Under the pieces are notes generated by a model. The model saw nothing but the letters and a program-made list of their open reading frames with translations. It was not told the origin of the DNA and made no database searches. The position numbers and the translations under genes are program-made. A DNA stretch of 64,000 nt from Bradyrhizobium sp. CSA112 (GTDB lineage: Bacteria; Pseudomonadota; Alphaproteobacteria; Rhizobiales; Xanthobacteraceae), in contig NZ_JAACFS010000003.1 of the NCBI RefSeq assembly GCF_029051645.1, forward strand, positions 434,001-498,000, given 5' to 3'. Positions 1 through 8,693 of this stretch are shown one piece after another. Each line of letters starts with the position of its first letter. Positions within the stretch are counted from its first letter, which is position 1.

Positions 1-1
1 C

Positions 2-808
2 GACACCATCATCGCGACCTTTCTGCCGGCAGGTGCGCTTTCGGCGCTGTACTACGCCGACCGTCTCAACCAGTTGCCGATCGGCGTGATCGGGATCGCG
101 ATCGGCACCGTGCTGTTGCCGGAAATGTCGCGGCGCCTGACCGCGAACGATGTCACCGGTGCATCAGCCGCGCAGCGGCGCGCGTTCGAATTCTCGCTGT
201 TGTTTTCGGTGCCGTTCGTCGCCGCCTTCCTGACCGTGCCTGACGTCATCATGCGCGCGATGTTTGCGCGCGGCGCATTCTCGAAGGCGGATGCCGTGGC
301 CGCGGGCGCCACATTGGCCGCTTACGCGATCGGACTCATTCCGTTCGTGACCATCCGCAGCGCGGTGGCGACCTTCTATGCCCGTCATGACACCGCGACG
401 CCGGTCAAGGCGGCGCTGACCGGCGTTGCGGTCAACGTGGCGCTGAAGGTCGCTTTGATGGGGGCCCTGGCGCAAATCGGCCTGGCGCTCGCCACCGCCA
501 TCGGGGCCTGGGTCAATCTGCTGCTCGTGCTGTTTTTCGCGGTGCGGGCAGGCTACCTCGAACTCGACCGCGCCTGGATGACGTCGCTCGCCAAGTTCGC
601 GGCGGCGGGGGTTCTGCTCGCCGCCGCGCTTTGGGCCATCGCGCGATTCGCTAATTTCTACTTCGCGCAAATGCACATCTTCCGCGACGAGACCTCGCTG
701 CTGCTGCTGATCGTGGCTGGTGCATTCGTGTACGGGGTCTTGATCCTGCTGCTGTTTGGCAGGGGATGGCTATTTGTGCTGCTCCGCGACCGCCAATCCC
801 GGGGCTAA
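2..808 (+). CDS. murJ: Lipid II flippase MurJ, C-terminal part (5' end outside window)
   Basis: The reading frame is open from the first bases of the window, so this is the 3' part of a longer gene; about 268 residues are visible. The visible part starts in the segment reading ALYYADRLNQLPIG and contains VLLPEMSR, a signature of the MurJ/MviN family. It is followed by several hydrophobic membrane helices, as expected for the last third of this 14-helix flippase, which moves lipid-linked peptidoglycan precursor across the inner membrane. The stop is TAA at 806-808. No terminator is obvious directly after it. The family call rests on the YYADRLNQLP and LLPEMSRR motifs plus the repeated hydrophobic segments. 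Confidence 0.9.
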   Translation, partial: DTIIATFLPAGALSALYYADRLNQLPIGVIGIAIGTVLLPEMSRRLTANDVTGASAAQRRAFEFSLLFSVPFVAAFLTVPDVIMRAMFARGAFSKADAVAAGATLAAYAIGLIPFVTIRSAVATFYARHDTATPVKAALTGVAVNVALKVALMGALAQIGLALATAIGAWVNLLLVLFFAVRAGYLELDRAWMTSLAKFAAAGVLLAAALWAIARFANFYFAQMHIFRDETSLLLLIVAGAFVYGVLILLLFGRGWLFVLLRDRQSRG

Positions 809-1025
809 ACTTCTGTGAATAAAAGAAATTTTCTGGAAGTCGCGCGCTGGCCGCGTTAGCGCAGGCTCGCGCCTGCCGCCGGAAAAACGCCGGCATTGCG
901 AGCCGGACGCCATCAAGTTTTCTTGTTGTGCAGGTGCGGAAAATCCGGCCGCTGGAATAGTGGTCGCCGCTGAAAGCGGGTTTGCGCTGGCTCGCGAACC
1001 GCTGCAATATAGAACGCTTCCAGGT

Positions 1026-1072
1026 GCGTGATCCGGAAACGCGGGTACCGGGTTCTCCGAAAGGATCATGCT
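1026..1072. repeat. Short palindromic intergenic repeat (gatcatgctc family)
   Basis: The 334-bp gap between murJ and the next gene holds no gene I can support. Its distal part has an imperfect inverted repeat: gcgtgatccgg at 1026-1036 pairs with ggatcatgc at 1063-1071 around a gcgggtaccgg core. The arms match those of the repeats at 4014-4089 and 28815-28860. From memory this is a common dispersed palindrome in Bradyrhizobium and relatives; its function is not known to me. Confidence 0.6.
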
Positions 1073-1142
1073 CAAAAACAAAAGTGAGTGCGGTGACGTT
1101 TCCAGGAAAAGTCATCACGCGCTAACGGCAATTGGAGATACG

Positions 1143-3452
1143 ATGGCAGCTCCCATCAAGTTCGGCGTCGGTCAAAGCGTTCTTCGCAAGGAAGACGACG
1201 CGCTCATTCGCGGCAGGGGCCGCTATACCGACGACCACTCACCGTCGCCTGCGATGCACGCGCTGATGCTGCGCTCGCCGCATGCGCACGCGAAGTTCAC
1301 CATCAACGTTACCAAGGCCCGCGGGATGCCGGGCGTGTCGCTGATTCTGACCGCAGCGGAGGTCGGTGATCTCGGCGATCTGCCGTGCCTGTTCAACCTG
1401 GAAGTAGATCCGTTCACCGGCCCGCCCTATCCGATTCTAGCCAAAGACGAGGTTCGCCATGTCGGCGACGCCATCGCCTTCGTCGTCGCCGATACGATCG
1501 ATCAGGCCCGCGACGCGATCGAGGCGATCGAAGTGAAGTGGACGCCGCTTCCTTCGGTGGTCGGCGTCGTCAACGCCGTCAAGCAGGGAGCGCCGCAGGT
1601 CTGGCCCGACAAGCCCGGCAATGTGCTGTTCGACGTGTCGATCGGCGACAAGAAGGCGGCTGAAGCCGCCTTTGCCAAGGCGCATGCGGTCGCCGAAGTA
1701 TCGATCGTTAACCCGCGCGTCATCACCAACTTCATGGAAACGCGCGCCGCGGTCGCCGAATACGACGCCAAGCGCGATCATCTGACGCTGACTATCGGCA
1801 GCCAGGGCAGCCATCGCCTGCGCGAAATCCTGTGCGGCATGGTGCTGAAGATTCCGATGGAAAAGATGCGGGTGATCTGTCCCGACGTCGGCGGCGGCTT
1901 CGGCACCAAGCTGTTTCCATATCGCGAATACGCACTTATTTCAGTTGCGGCGAAAAAGCTGCGCAAGACCGTCAAATGGACCGCCGACCGCTCCGATCAC
2001 TTCATCGGCGATGCGCAGGGCCGCGACAACGTCACGACCGCGAAGATGGCGCTGGCCGAAGACGGCAAGTTCTTGGGGATGGACGTCGACCTGATGGGCG
2101 ATATGGGCGCCTATCTCTCGACCTTCGGGCCCTATATCCCGCATGGCGGCGCCGGCATGCTGCCTGGGCTCTACGACATTCAGGCCTTCCACTGCCGCGT
2201 CCGCACCGTGTTCACCAACACCGTACCGGTCGACGCCTATCGCGGCGCCGGACGTCCCGAAGCGGCCTATGTGGTCGAACGTCTGGTCGACGCCGCCGCG
2301 CGAAAACTTGGGCTGGCGCCGGATGCTATCAGGCGCAAGAATTTCATTCCGCCGAAGGCGATGCCCTACAAGACCGCAACCGGAAAGATCTATGATTCCG
2401 GGGATTTCAGCGCGCATATGAAACGCGCGATGGAAGTCGCCAACTGGAAGGAGTTTCCCAAGCGCGCCAAGGCGGCGAAGAAGGCCGGCCTGGTGCGTGG
2501 CATCGGCATGTCCTGCTATGTCGAAGTCTGCGGCACCATGGGTGAGGAAACCGCCAATGTCGCGCTCGACCCTAATGGCGATATCAGCATCCTGATCGGC
2601 ACCCAGTCGAGCGGGCAGGGCCACGAGACGGCTTACGCGCAATTGGTCGCCGAGCAGTTTGGTGTGCCGCCGGAGCGCGTTCACGTGCTGCAGGGCGATA
2701 CTGACAAGATCGCTACCGGTCTCGGTACCGGCGGCTCGTCGTCGATCCCGACCGGTGGTGTCAGCGTCGAGCGCGCCACTCGCGAGCTCGGCACCAAGTT
2801 GAAGGAAATCGCGGCCGAAGCGCTGGAAACCAGCGCCGGCGACCTCGAGATCAGCAATGGCGTCGTGCGCATCGCCGGCACCGATCGCTCGATCAGCTTT
2901 GCCGACCTCGCCAAGCGCCCGGGCGTCGATCCCTCGAAACTGAATGCGAGCGCGACCTTCGCCCAGGCCGATGGCACCTATCCGAACGGCACGCATCTCG
3001 CCGAAGTCGAGATCGATCCGGCGACCGGCATCATCAGAATCGTCAACTATGTCATCGTCGACGATTTCGGCGTGACGCTCAATCCGCTGCTGCTCGCCGG
3101 CCAGGTGCATGGCGGTGCGATGCAGGGGATCGGTCAGGCCTTGATGGAGCAGGCGGTCTACAGCTCAACCGACGGCCAGCTCGTCACCGGCACCTTCATG
3201 GACTACGCGGTGCCACGGGCGTCCGACGGCCCGTCATTCCATTTCGAAACGCACAACGTGCCGTGCACGACCAATCCGCTCGGCGTCAAGGGAGCAGGCG
3301 AGGCCGGCGCGATCGGCTCCTGTCCTGCGGTGGTCAACGCGATCATCGAAGGGCTGTGGCGCGAATACAAGATCGATCACATCGATATGCCGGCGACAGC
3401 CGAGCGGGTCTGGATCGCGATCCGCGAGGCGCAGAAGCGGCATAACCTCTGA
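1143..3452 (+). CDS. Xanthine dehydrogenase / CoxL-family molybdopterin-binding subunit
   Basis: Large molybdenum-cofactor subunit (769 aa) of the molybdenum hydroxylase family, which oxidises aldehydes, purines, N-heterocycles or CO. The N-terminal part carries the aldehyde-oxidase a/b hammerhead fold (start GVGQSVLRKEDDALIRGRGRY). The body carries DVGGGFGTK and AYRGAGRPEA, the latter being the form-II-like loop rather than the AYxCSFR of true form-I CO dehydrogenase. Near the C-terminus is KGAGEAG with the catalytic Glu at residue 720. The start was set at ATG 1143 because GGAG lies just upstream; an in-frame ATG at 1068 has no such site. Medium (CoxM) and small iron-sulfur (CoxS) subunits, normally adjacent, are absent here, so the substrate is unknown. 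A cytochrome c and a diheme cytochrome c follow and might accept electrons, which is inference. Confidence 0.88.
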   Translation: MAAPIKFGVGQSVLRKEDDALIRGRGRYTDDHSPSPAMHALMLRSPHAHAKFTINVTKARGMPGVSLILTAAEVGDLGDLPCLFNLEVDPFTGPPYPILAKDEVRHVGDAIAFVVADTIDQARDAIEAIEVKWTPLPSVVGVVNAVKQGAPQVWPDKPGNVLFDVSIGDKKAAEAAFAKAHAVAEVSIVNPRVITNFMETRAAVAEYDAKRDHLTLTIGSQGSHRLREILCGMVLKIPMEKMRVICPDVGGGFGTKLFPYREYALISVAAKKLRKTVKWTADRSDHFIGDAQGRDNVTTAKMALAEDGKFLGMDVDLMGDMGAYLSTFGPYIPHGGAGMLPGLYDIQAFHCRVRTVFTNTVPVDAYRGAGRPEAAYVVERLVDAAARKLGLAPDAIRRKNFIPPKAMPYKTATGKIYDSGDFSAHMKRAMEVANWKEFPKRAKAAKKAGLVRGIGMSCYVEVCGTMGEETANVALDPNGDISILIGTQSSGQGHETAYAQLVAEQFGVPPERVHVLQGDTDKIATGLGTGGSSSIPTGGVSVERATRELGTKLKEIAAEALETSAGDLEISNGVVRIAGTDRSISFADLAKRPGVDPSKLNASATFAQADGTYPNGTHLAEVEIDPATGIIRIVNYVIVDDFGVTLNPLLLAGQVHGGAMQGIGQALMEQAVYSSTDGQLVTGTFMDYAVPRASDGPSFHFETHNVPCTTNPLGVKGAGEAGAIGSCPAVVNAIIEGLWREYKIDHIDMPATAERVWIAIREAQKRHNL

Positions 3453-3556
3453 TATTTTGTCGCAGGCGGAATGATGCGGCGCCTGCGGTGTTTACAAACA
3501 GTCGGTCCGCACCACCTTGGGGCCGGTACAAACCCGAATTGAAGGGGATTTAGCCA

Positions 3557-4003
3557 ATGAAGCGGATCGTCGTCGTCGTAGCTGCGCTTGCATTCAGTGC
3601 CGGTGCGGTCGTTGCACAGCAGGATCAGGTCAAGCGGACCCAGGCCATGATGAAGGACAATGGCAAGAACGCCGGCGCGTTGTCGGCGATGGTCAAGGGC
3701 GAAAAGCCCTACGATCAGTCGACTGTCAATGCCGCGCTGGCTCAGTTCGATGACACTGCCAAGAACCTTCCGACGCTGTTCCCCGAGAGCATGAAAGGTG
3801 TCAAGTTGGAGGGTGATTACGATCCCTCGCCGAAAATCTGGACAGACAAGGCCGGCTTCGAGTCCCAAATTAAGAGCTTCGCCAAGGTCGTCACCGATGC
3901 CAAAGGCAAGGTCAAGAATCTCGACACGCTAAAGGCGGAACTGCCTGTCATCGGCAAGCAGTGCGGTGCCTGCCACGAGACATACCGAATCAAGAAGGGC
4001 TGA
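3557..4003 (+). CDS. Class II cytochrome c (cytochrome c-prime family), periplasmic
   Basis: A 148-residue protein with a cleavable signal peptide (about residues 1-20, ending VVAQ). It carries one covalent haem site near the C-terminus, CGACH at 136-140, followed by ETYR. This late CxxCH position, the helical body and the length fit cytochrome c-prime / class II c-type cytochromes of the periplasm. Such proteins bind haem with a pentacoordinate or Met-ligated iron and act in gas binding or electron transfer. GAAGGGG lies close upstream of the ATG and is a good ribosome site. It follows the molybdenum hydroxylase gene on the same strand at 104 bp, so a functional link is possible but not shown. 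Confidence 0.9.
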   Translation: MKRIVVVVAALAFSAGAVVAQQDQVKRTQAMMKDNGKNAGALSAMVKGEKPYDQSTVNAALAQFDDTAKNLPTLFPESMKGVKLEGDYDPSPKIWTDKAGFESQIKSFAKVVTDAKGKVKNLDTLKAELPVIGKQCGACHETYRIKKG

Positions 4004-4013
4004 TTCCAACTTT

Positions 4014-4089
4014 GAGCATGATCTCCGCGCAAACGCGTTCCGCGTTTGTCGCGAGGGAAACCGCTACACATTTTTTCCGGATCATGCTC
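4014..4089. repeat. Palindromic dispersed repeat, 76 bp
   Basis: The element begins with gagcatgatc at 4014 and ends with gatcatgctc at 4089, giving perfect 10-bp terminal inverted repeats. An internal palindrome (aaacgcgttccgcgttt) lies inside. It sits directly after the cytochrome c-prime gene and before its terminator. The arms are shared with the elements at 1026-1072 and 28815-28860. Confidence 0.75.
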
Positions 4090-4102
4090 TGGCCTCAAAA
4101 AA

Positions 4103-4134
4103 GGGGCGGACGCCGCGAAGCGTCCGCCCCTTTT
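4103..4134. terminator. Bidirectional rho-independent terminator
   Basis: A perfect 11-bp stem (ggggcggacgc at 4103-4113 with its complement at 4120-4130) and a 6-nt loop are flanked by an A run on the left and TTTT on the right. It lies between the rightward cytochrome gene and the leftward CHRD gene, so it can serve both. Confidence 0.88.
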
Positions 4135-4210
4135 GTGTTAGCCTTTTCTTGTTTTGTTTACTCGTGCTCGAACTTACCTACTTCGTCACCAAATTTATTG
4201 GTGACTTGAT

Positions 4211-4633
4211 TTATTTGGTTACCTGGCCGCGGATTTCGCCGCCCGGATTGGCTGCGGTGTGAATGTTGACGTAGTACTTGCCGGCCACAAGGTCTGCGGC
4301 CTGCGCATCGGTCAGTGTCGCGCTGCCTTCGACCGGGCTCGACGCCGCATTGGGAATGGCGACCGCAACACCGGCATTCTTGCCGGCTTCGGCGGGACCG
4401 TGGAAATGTGCGGCGGTCGCTGGACCGGACAGGCCGGAATAGCTCAGCTTCCAGCTCAGCTTCTTGCTGGCGGGATCGTAGTCGATGTCGGCGGTGCCCT
4501 TGCCCGCGCTGGTGTTGGGCGGCACCTGGGCCTTGCCGTCGAGCGTCGCCTTCATCTTGTCGGCAGACGCGGGCCCTGCAAAAGCAATCGCTGCCCCCAG
4601 CGCAAGCGTGGCAAGCATGGTCTTGTTCGACAT
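4211..4633 (-). CDS. CHRD-domain exported protein
   Basis: About 140 residues: a signal peptide (MSNKTMLATLALGAAIAFAGPASA) followed by one CHRD domain. The domain is recognised from KATLDGKAQVPPN near its start, AAHFHGPA in the middle and KYYVNIHTAANPGGEIRGQ at the end. CHRD domains occur in animal chordin and in many secreted bacterial proteins; their bacterial role is not established. The start was chosen at ATG 4633 because GGGAGA lies a few bases upstream; the upstream in-frame TTG has none. It converges on the cytochrome c-prime gene across the terminator at 4103-4134. Confidence 0.9.
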   Translation of the reverse strand: MSNKTMLATLALGAAIAFAGPASADKMKATLDGKAQVPPNTSAGKGTADIDYDPASKKLSWKLSYSGLSGPATAAHFHGPAEAGKNAGVAVAIPNAASSPVEGSATLTDAQAADLVAGKYYVNIHTAANPGGEIRGQVTK

Positions 4634-4800
4634 GGTGTTTCTCCCTGTTGACGTCAAACGGAAGCGTCAGCCTCAAAACAATGATCTTCCGGATTTATTC
4701 CCGAAACGCCACCAAACGCCTCGAAATTTCGTGCAAGCCTGTGGCGCAAAGTGCGTCCATACTGGTTATTGAAGTTGGACGCGTGACGACGGATCGGTGA

Positions 4801-5736
4801 ATGCTGCGACGAATTCTCCTTGGGTTGATTTTTCTCAGCGTCGCCGGTGCTGGCATCTTCTGGTGGCTGACAGTCCCGGCGGTCGTTGCCCCGGCCTCGC
4901 TTTCTCCCCGCACGCCGAACCTTGCCAATGGCCTCACGACGTTCAACGCCGGGGGCTGTTCCTCCTGCCATGCCGTTCCCAACCAGCCCGATCGGCTGAA
5001 ACTGGGCGGTGGGCTTGCAATGCCGTCGCCGTTCGGGACGTTCTACGTTCCCAACATCTCGCCCGATCCCACTTACGGTATTGGCCGGTGGAGCGAGGCG
5101 GATTTCGTGACGGCGGTGCTCAAGGGGACTTCACCGGACGGCCAGCATTATTTCCCGGCCTTTCCATATGCGTCCTACCAGCATGCGACGGTCGAGGACG
5201 TCCGTGACCTCTTTGCCTACCTGAAGACGCTTGCGCCGGTGGCCGGCAAGCCGCGCGACCACGACGTGCCGTTTCCATTCAATATCCGCCGCAATGTCGG
5301 CGTCTGGAAATGGCTGTTCATGGACGGCAAGCCTTACACGGCGGACGCCTCACGTTCGGCGTCATGGAATCGCGGCGCCTATCTCGTCAATGGTATGGGC
5401 CATTGCGCCGAGTGCCACAGCCCGCGCAACTTCCTCGGCGGTATCGTCCAGGCGCAACGCTTCGCAGGTGGGCCAAATCCGGAGGGCGAGGGCTGGGTAC
5501 CCAACATCACCCAGAAGAGATTGGCCGAGTGGAGCGCGAAAGATATCGACTACTTCCTCGAAACCGGGCAAACGCCGGATGGCGACACCGCCGGTGGATC
5601 GATGGCGAGAGTGATCAGGAACACATCGCAGTTGCCGCCGGAGGATCGCGCCGCCATCGCGGAATATGTGAAGTCGTTGCCGCCGGTCGAGGGACCGCCA
5701 CGGCCGCCGAAGGCAAAGGACGATCAAAAGTCTTGA
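4801..5736 (+). CDS. Diheme cytochrome c, membrane-anchored or exported
   Basis: A 311-residue protein with an N-terminal hydrophobic segment (about 5-25) and two class I haem sites, CSSCH at 53-57 and CAECH at 202-206. Each is followed by the typical cytochrome c fold (for example YFPAFPYASYQ and FVTAVLKGTSPDG). This layout matches the cytochrome subunits that take electrons from membrane alcohol, aldehyde or sorbose dehydrogenases. There is no dedicated dehydrogenase next to it except the molybdenum hydroxylase 1.3 kb upstream. A partnership with that enzyme is plausible for this family of oxidoreductases but is inference. No strong ribosome site precedes the ATG. Confidence 0.85.
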   Translation: MLRRILLGLIFLSVAGAGIFWWLTVPAVVAPASLSPRTPNLANGLTTFNAGGCSSCHAVPNQPDRLKLGGGLAMPSPFGTFYVPNISPDPTYGIGRWSEADFVTAVLKGTSPDGQHYFPAFPYASYQHATVEDVRDLFAYLKTLAPVAGKPRDHDVPFPFNIRRNVGVWKWLFMDGKPYTADASRSASWNRGAYLVNGMGHCAECHSPRNFLGGIVQAQRFAGGPNPEGEGWVPNITQKRLAEWSAKDIDYFLETGQTPDGDTAGGSMARVIRNTSQLPPEDRAAIAEYVKSLPPVEGPPRPPKAKDDQKS

Positions 5737-5760
5737 TGGAAAGCGTGACTTCGCGCGTCG

Positions 5761-6564
5761 TCAGTTAGTCAAGGCGGCGGTGATCGGCTCACGCCTTTCC
5801 GGCAATGTCGGCACGATCGTCAACGGCTTGCGCGCCACGGGCGGCGCGGCGGTTTTCGTCCGTTTCAAATCAGCGGGGCGCTTGGCCGGAGCGATGTCGG
5901 CGTGCGGACGATCGAAATCGCCGATCCGGTACAGCACGACGCCGCGATCGAAATAGGCTGCTGCGAAGCGCGGATAATATTGAACCCCCAAATTGTACGT
6001 GACGAAGCCCGGGACAGGCTCGAAGCGGCCGATTGGCGCGGTGCCGGCTTCCTTCGCCGCAGGCGCTGCGGCGGCCATCGTGACCGCTGCGCCGGTTGAA
6101 GCTTCTCCCTCGCGCTGGACGCGCGGTTCGTCCTGTGCCGGAGCTTCGGGCTGCAGCGCGGCAACCTCCAGTGCTCCGCCGGCGGTTCTGTCGGTCACCA
6201 TTTCCGCCGCTCCCGGCGGTTTTGAAAACAGTCCGAACAGGGTGTAGCCGCCCACCAGCACCGCCGAAATGATTGTTGCCGCCATCGTGTTGGAGGCGGC
6301 CTTTCGCATGGTCTCGTAGGTACGGGTCGCCGGCGTCGCCGGAGGCTGCAGCGCGATGGCGAGCAAATGATCGTAGGTTGCGCGCTGCTCGGTATCAGTC
6401 AGGATGTCATAGGCACGCATCAGCTCCCTGAACCTCAGGGCAGCATCGGGATTGTCAGGGTTCATATCGGGATGCGTAGCCTTGGCGGCCTTGCGGAAGG
6501 CAGTCCGCAATCCCTCAGCGTCATCACTCGGAAGCGCTCCGAGCAGATCGTACAGCGTCCCCAT
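5761..6564 (-). CDS. J-domain (DnaJ-like) membrane protein
   Basis: A 267-residue protein. Residues about 3-70 form a J domain (TLYDLLGALPSDD, then KATHPDMNPDN with the essential HPD, then MRAYDILTDTEQRATYD), which stimulates an Hsp70 ATPase. One hydrophobic helix follows (about residues 92-112, MAATIISAVLVGGYTLFGLF), then a low-complexity Ala/Pro-rich part and a short conserved-looking segment around YNLGVQYYPRFAAAYFDRG. It lacks the Gly/Phe and zinc regions of true DnaJ, so it is a type III, membrane-tethered J protein. The J domain precedes the helix and should face the cytoplasm. The client is unknown. Confidence 0.82.
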   Translation of the reverse strand: MGTLYDLLGALPSDDAEGLRTAFRKAAKATHPDMNPDNPDAALRFRELMRAYDILTDTEQRATYDHLLAIALQPPATPATRTYETMRKAASNTMAATIISAVLVGGYTLFGLFSKPPGAAEMVTDRTAGGALEVAALQPEAPAQDEPRVQREGEASTGAAVTMAAAAPAAKEAGTAPIGRFEPVPGFVTYNLGVQYYPRFAAAYFDRGVVLYRIGDFDRPHADIAPAKRPADLKRTKTAAPPVARKPLTIVPTLPERREPITAALTN

Positions 6565-6953
6565 TGGTGGTACTCGCGACTGTTTCCCCCTCGGAAGGTC
6601 CCCCGCCGCGGAGCTTCCGATTGACGACGCCTAAGCTAATGAAAAACTTCAAGGCGGTAGGATGATGCTCATATGGCAAAAGCATGCCATTGAGATCCGT
6701 CGTTAACCATATGTTGCCGCAAAGCTATTCGGCCTAGCCTAGCAGGCCGATACGGGGGGTTCCAGCCCCGTCTCTCCGGGTAGGCGGCCCTGAACGAGCC
6801 ATCCTTCTGATAATGGTGAGGAAGACTTTGGGCGGTGCGTCCTGCATCTTCGCTTGCCTTCATCGAGCGGCTCAAGAGCCTGCACCATCGTGACGCTGGC
6901 GTGTGGTCTCGACATGCCGGAAGATGGGCAGCCGCTCAGGAGGCCCCTCAGGC
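6565..6953. other. Gap upstream of the LanC-like gene; no gene seen
   Basis: This 389-bp stretch between divergent genes must hold the start signals of both. I see a short hairpin-like segment (cgggg / ccccg around 6753-6770) and no supported coding sequence. A leftward reading frame of 68 codons at 6669-6875 resembles nothing and lacks a ribosome site. Confidence 0.4.
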
Positions 6954-8147
6954 ATGATTGTCGCCGGTCGTCATTGCGCGCTTACGCAGGATGCCTGGAG
7001 TGAATTGGCTGCCCGGGCGGTGATCGAAGAAATTGCAGCCGATGCTATGGCGCAGTTCGATCCCGAGACGTTCTGGCCGGGTCATCCAAGCGACGACGGC
7101 GTGGGAGACGGTCACGCCAGTTTCTACACGGGCGTGGCCGGTGTTATTTGGGCGCTAGACTACTTGCATCGAGTAGGTGCTGTCAGCGTTGCTGAAGACT
7201 TTCGGCCTGTTCTGCCTCGGCTCCTGGAGCGGACAATTGCTGCCTTCGAAAACAATTCGCCTATCGGTTACGGGAAGCATGGCTCGCTGCTCAAGGGCGA
7301 CATGGGTGCGGCGCTTCTTGCCATGCGTCTCGCACCCGCATCGAGCCTAGCTGATCTTGTGCATCGGCGCGCAGAGGCAAATATGGGACTGCCGATCCGA
7401 GAGCTTATGTGGGGCATGCCTGGGTCCATGATTGCCGCAATCCACATGGCCGAGTTGACAAAGGAGCCACGATGGCGCGGCCTGTTCGAAATGCAGGCGG
7501 CCCGGCTGTTAGGTGCCCTTGAGGACACGCCGCAAGGCCAACTTTGGACACAAGATCTCTATGGTGAGAACGACCGTTGGCTGGGGCCCGTTCACGGTTT
7601 CGCTGGCAACGCCATCCCGTTGCTGCACGGGTGGAATTGGTTGACGCCGACGCAGCAAGCGCAGGTGGCCGAATTTGTGCCGGTGACGCTCGCAGCGAAT
7701 GCGTGGCGGTCTGAAATTGGGACAACATGGGGCGCGAGAAGCAAGCGCGCGAGGCCGCCTATCTACTGTCAGCATTATCACGGCGCTCCCGGTATGGTGA
7801 CGACATTTGCAGATGCGCCGTTTGCTACCCCTGAATTTGACGCACTTCTTGTCGACGCCGGCCGCTTCACCTGGGCTGCCGGACCACTTACCAAGGGCTC
7901 GGGCCTTTGCCACGGCACGGGTGGGAACGGCTACGCATTCCTCAAACTCTACCGCCGCACGAACGACCCGATCTGGCTCGACCGCGCACGCCAATTCGCG
8001 ATGACGGCCATCGTCCAGTACCGCGACGCTCGGTTAGCCGTTGGCCGCGGGCGGTATACGCTTTGGACTGGCGACGTCGGCCTTGCAATTTACCTTTGGG
8101 ACTGCACCACAGGGGAACCTCGTTTCCCGACGATCGACGTGTTCTGA
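6954..8147 (+). CDS. LanC-like zinc protein (lanthionine synthetase C family), orphan
   Basis: A 397-residue protein of the LanC / LanC-like family, an alpha-toroid that binds zinc. In lantibiotic synthesis it catalyses addition of Cys thiols to dehydrated residues. All zinc and acid-base positions can be read: GPVHGFAGN (His214), YCQHYHGAPG (Cys272) and GLCHGTGGNGYAF (Cys319-His320). These match the order and spacing of His212, Cys284, Cys330 and His331 in nisin cyclase NisC. The toroid repeats show as GVGDGHASFYTGVAGV, KGDMGAALL and WTGDVGLAIYL. The start was set at ATG 6954 because AGGAGG sits about 10 bases upstream, while the earlier in-frame GTG 6903 has no such site. No dehydratase, precursor peptide or exporter gene lies nearby, so it may act as a stand-alone LanC-like (glutathione-adding type) protein. 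Confidence 0.88.
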   Translation: MIVAGRHCALTQDAWSELAARAVIEEIAADAMAQFDPETFWPGHPSDDGVGDGHASFYTGVAGVIWALDYLHRVGAVSVAEDFRPVLPRLLERTIAAFENNSPIGYGKHGSLLKGDMGAALLAMRLAPASSLADLVHRRAEANMGLPIRELMWGMPGSMIAAIHMAELTKEPRWRGLFEMQAARLLGALEDTPQGQLWTQDLYGENDRWLGPVHGFAGNAIPLLHGWNWLTPTQQAQVAEFVPVTLAANAWRSEIGTTWGARSKRARPPIYCQHYHGAPGMVTTFADAPFATPEFDALLVDAGRFTWAAGPLTKGSGLCHGTGGNGYAFLKLYRRTNDPIWLDRARQFAMTAIVQYRDARLAVGRGRYTLWTGDVGLAIYLWDCTTGEPRFPTIDVF

Positions 8148-8266
8148 TCCGAACATTGCGACAGGTCTGAGTTCGCAAATACGTACTGCAGCGTTTTGTC
8201 TTGAACAGCCGCTATCGGCCCATAAAATGAGAGATAACCGGCAGGCACGTTTCAGAGTGCGCTTAT

Positions 8267-8606
8267 ATGGCGTTGAATTTACTTCGTTCCGGATACGCAA
8301 CGATCGAATACGAGATCGCCCAGGAGAGGGCGTCGGCGCTCGGACGGCTTGGACGACGCCTTGAGGCCGCGCTGACGGCACTTGCCGCATGCCCGCTGAC
8401 GGCCAATTCCGATCGAAAAATCCGCGATGGTCTCGTCGAACAGGCGGGATATGCACTCTGGCTCTTCGTCGTGCAACGCGAGGCCTGTGGTCTCAAACAA
8501 AATCGACCAAGTGTTACGTGACTATGGCGTGCCGAACGAGGTGTATGCCCGCATGGGGCCATTGGCCACGCCGAGCATCGATGCGGCGGAGACCATAGGC
8601 GGTTAA
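8267..8606 (+). pseudogene. DUF6665-like gene broken by a frameshift
   Basis: The first frame reads from ATG 8267 through EYEIAQERASALGRLGRRLEAAL and WLFVVQREACGLK, then stops at 8521 after an unrelated tail. The family as I remember it continues with a segment like VLRDYGVP. Exactly that follows in the next frame: KIDQVLRDYGVPNEVYARMG, from about 8499 to a stop at 8604-8606. One extra base in the A-rich stretch around 8494-8502 (ctcaaacaaaatc) explains the break. Either the gene is inactivated or the sequence carries an indel error. The function of the family is unknown to me. The gene lies between the LanC-like gene and the Lrp-like gene. Confidence 0.68.
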
Positions 8607-8693
8607 GGAAGCGCCGGCGCCCATGTTCGGCCGCGGGCGTAGCCGCGCCGGGCGAAGTTTGGTGGCGGTGGCCGACGGGCGGGCCCGCTGTTG

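Noticed and set aside
1941..3110. Leftward open frame of 389 codons inside the molybdenum hydroxylase gene
   Set aside because: It is the antisense shadow of a GC-rich coding sequence; no ribosome site and no recognisable motif, whereas the rightward frame carries the family signatures.
6669..6875. Leftward 68-codon frame upstream of the LanC-like gene
   Set aside because: No ribosome site, no similarity recognised and shadow-like composition.
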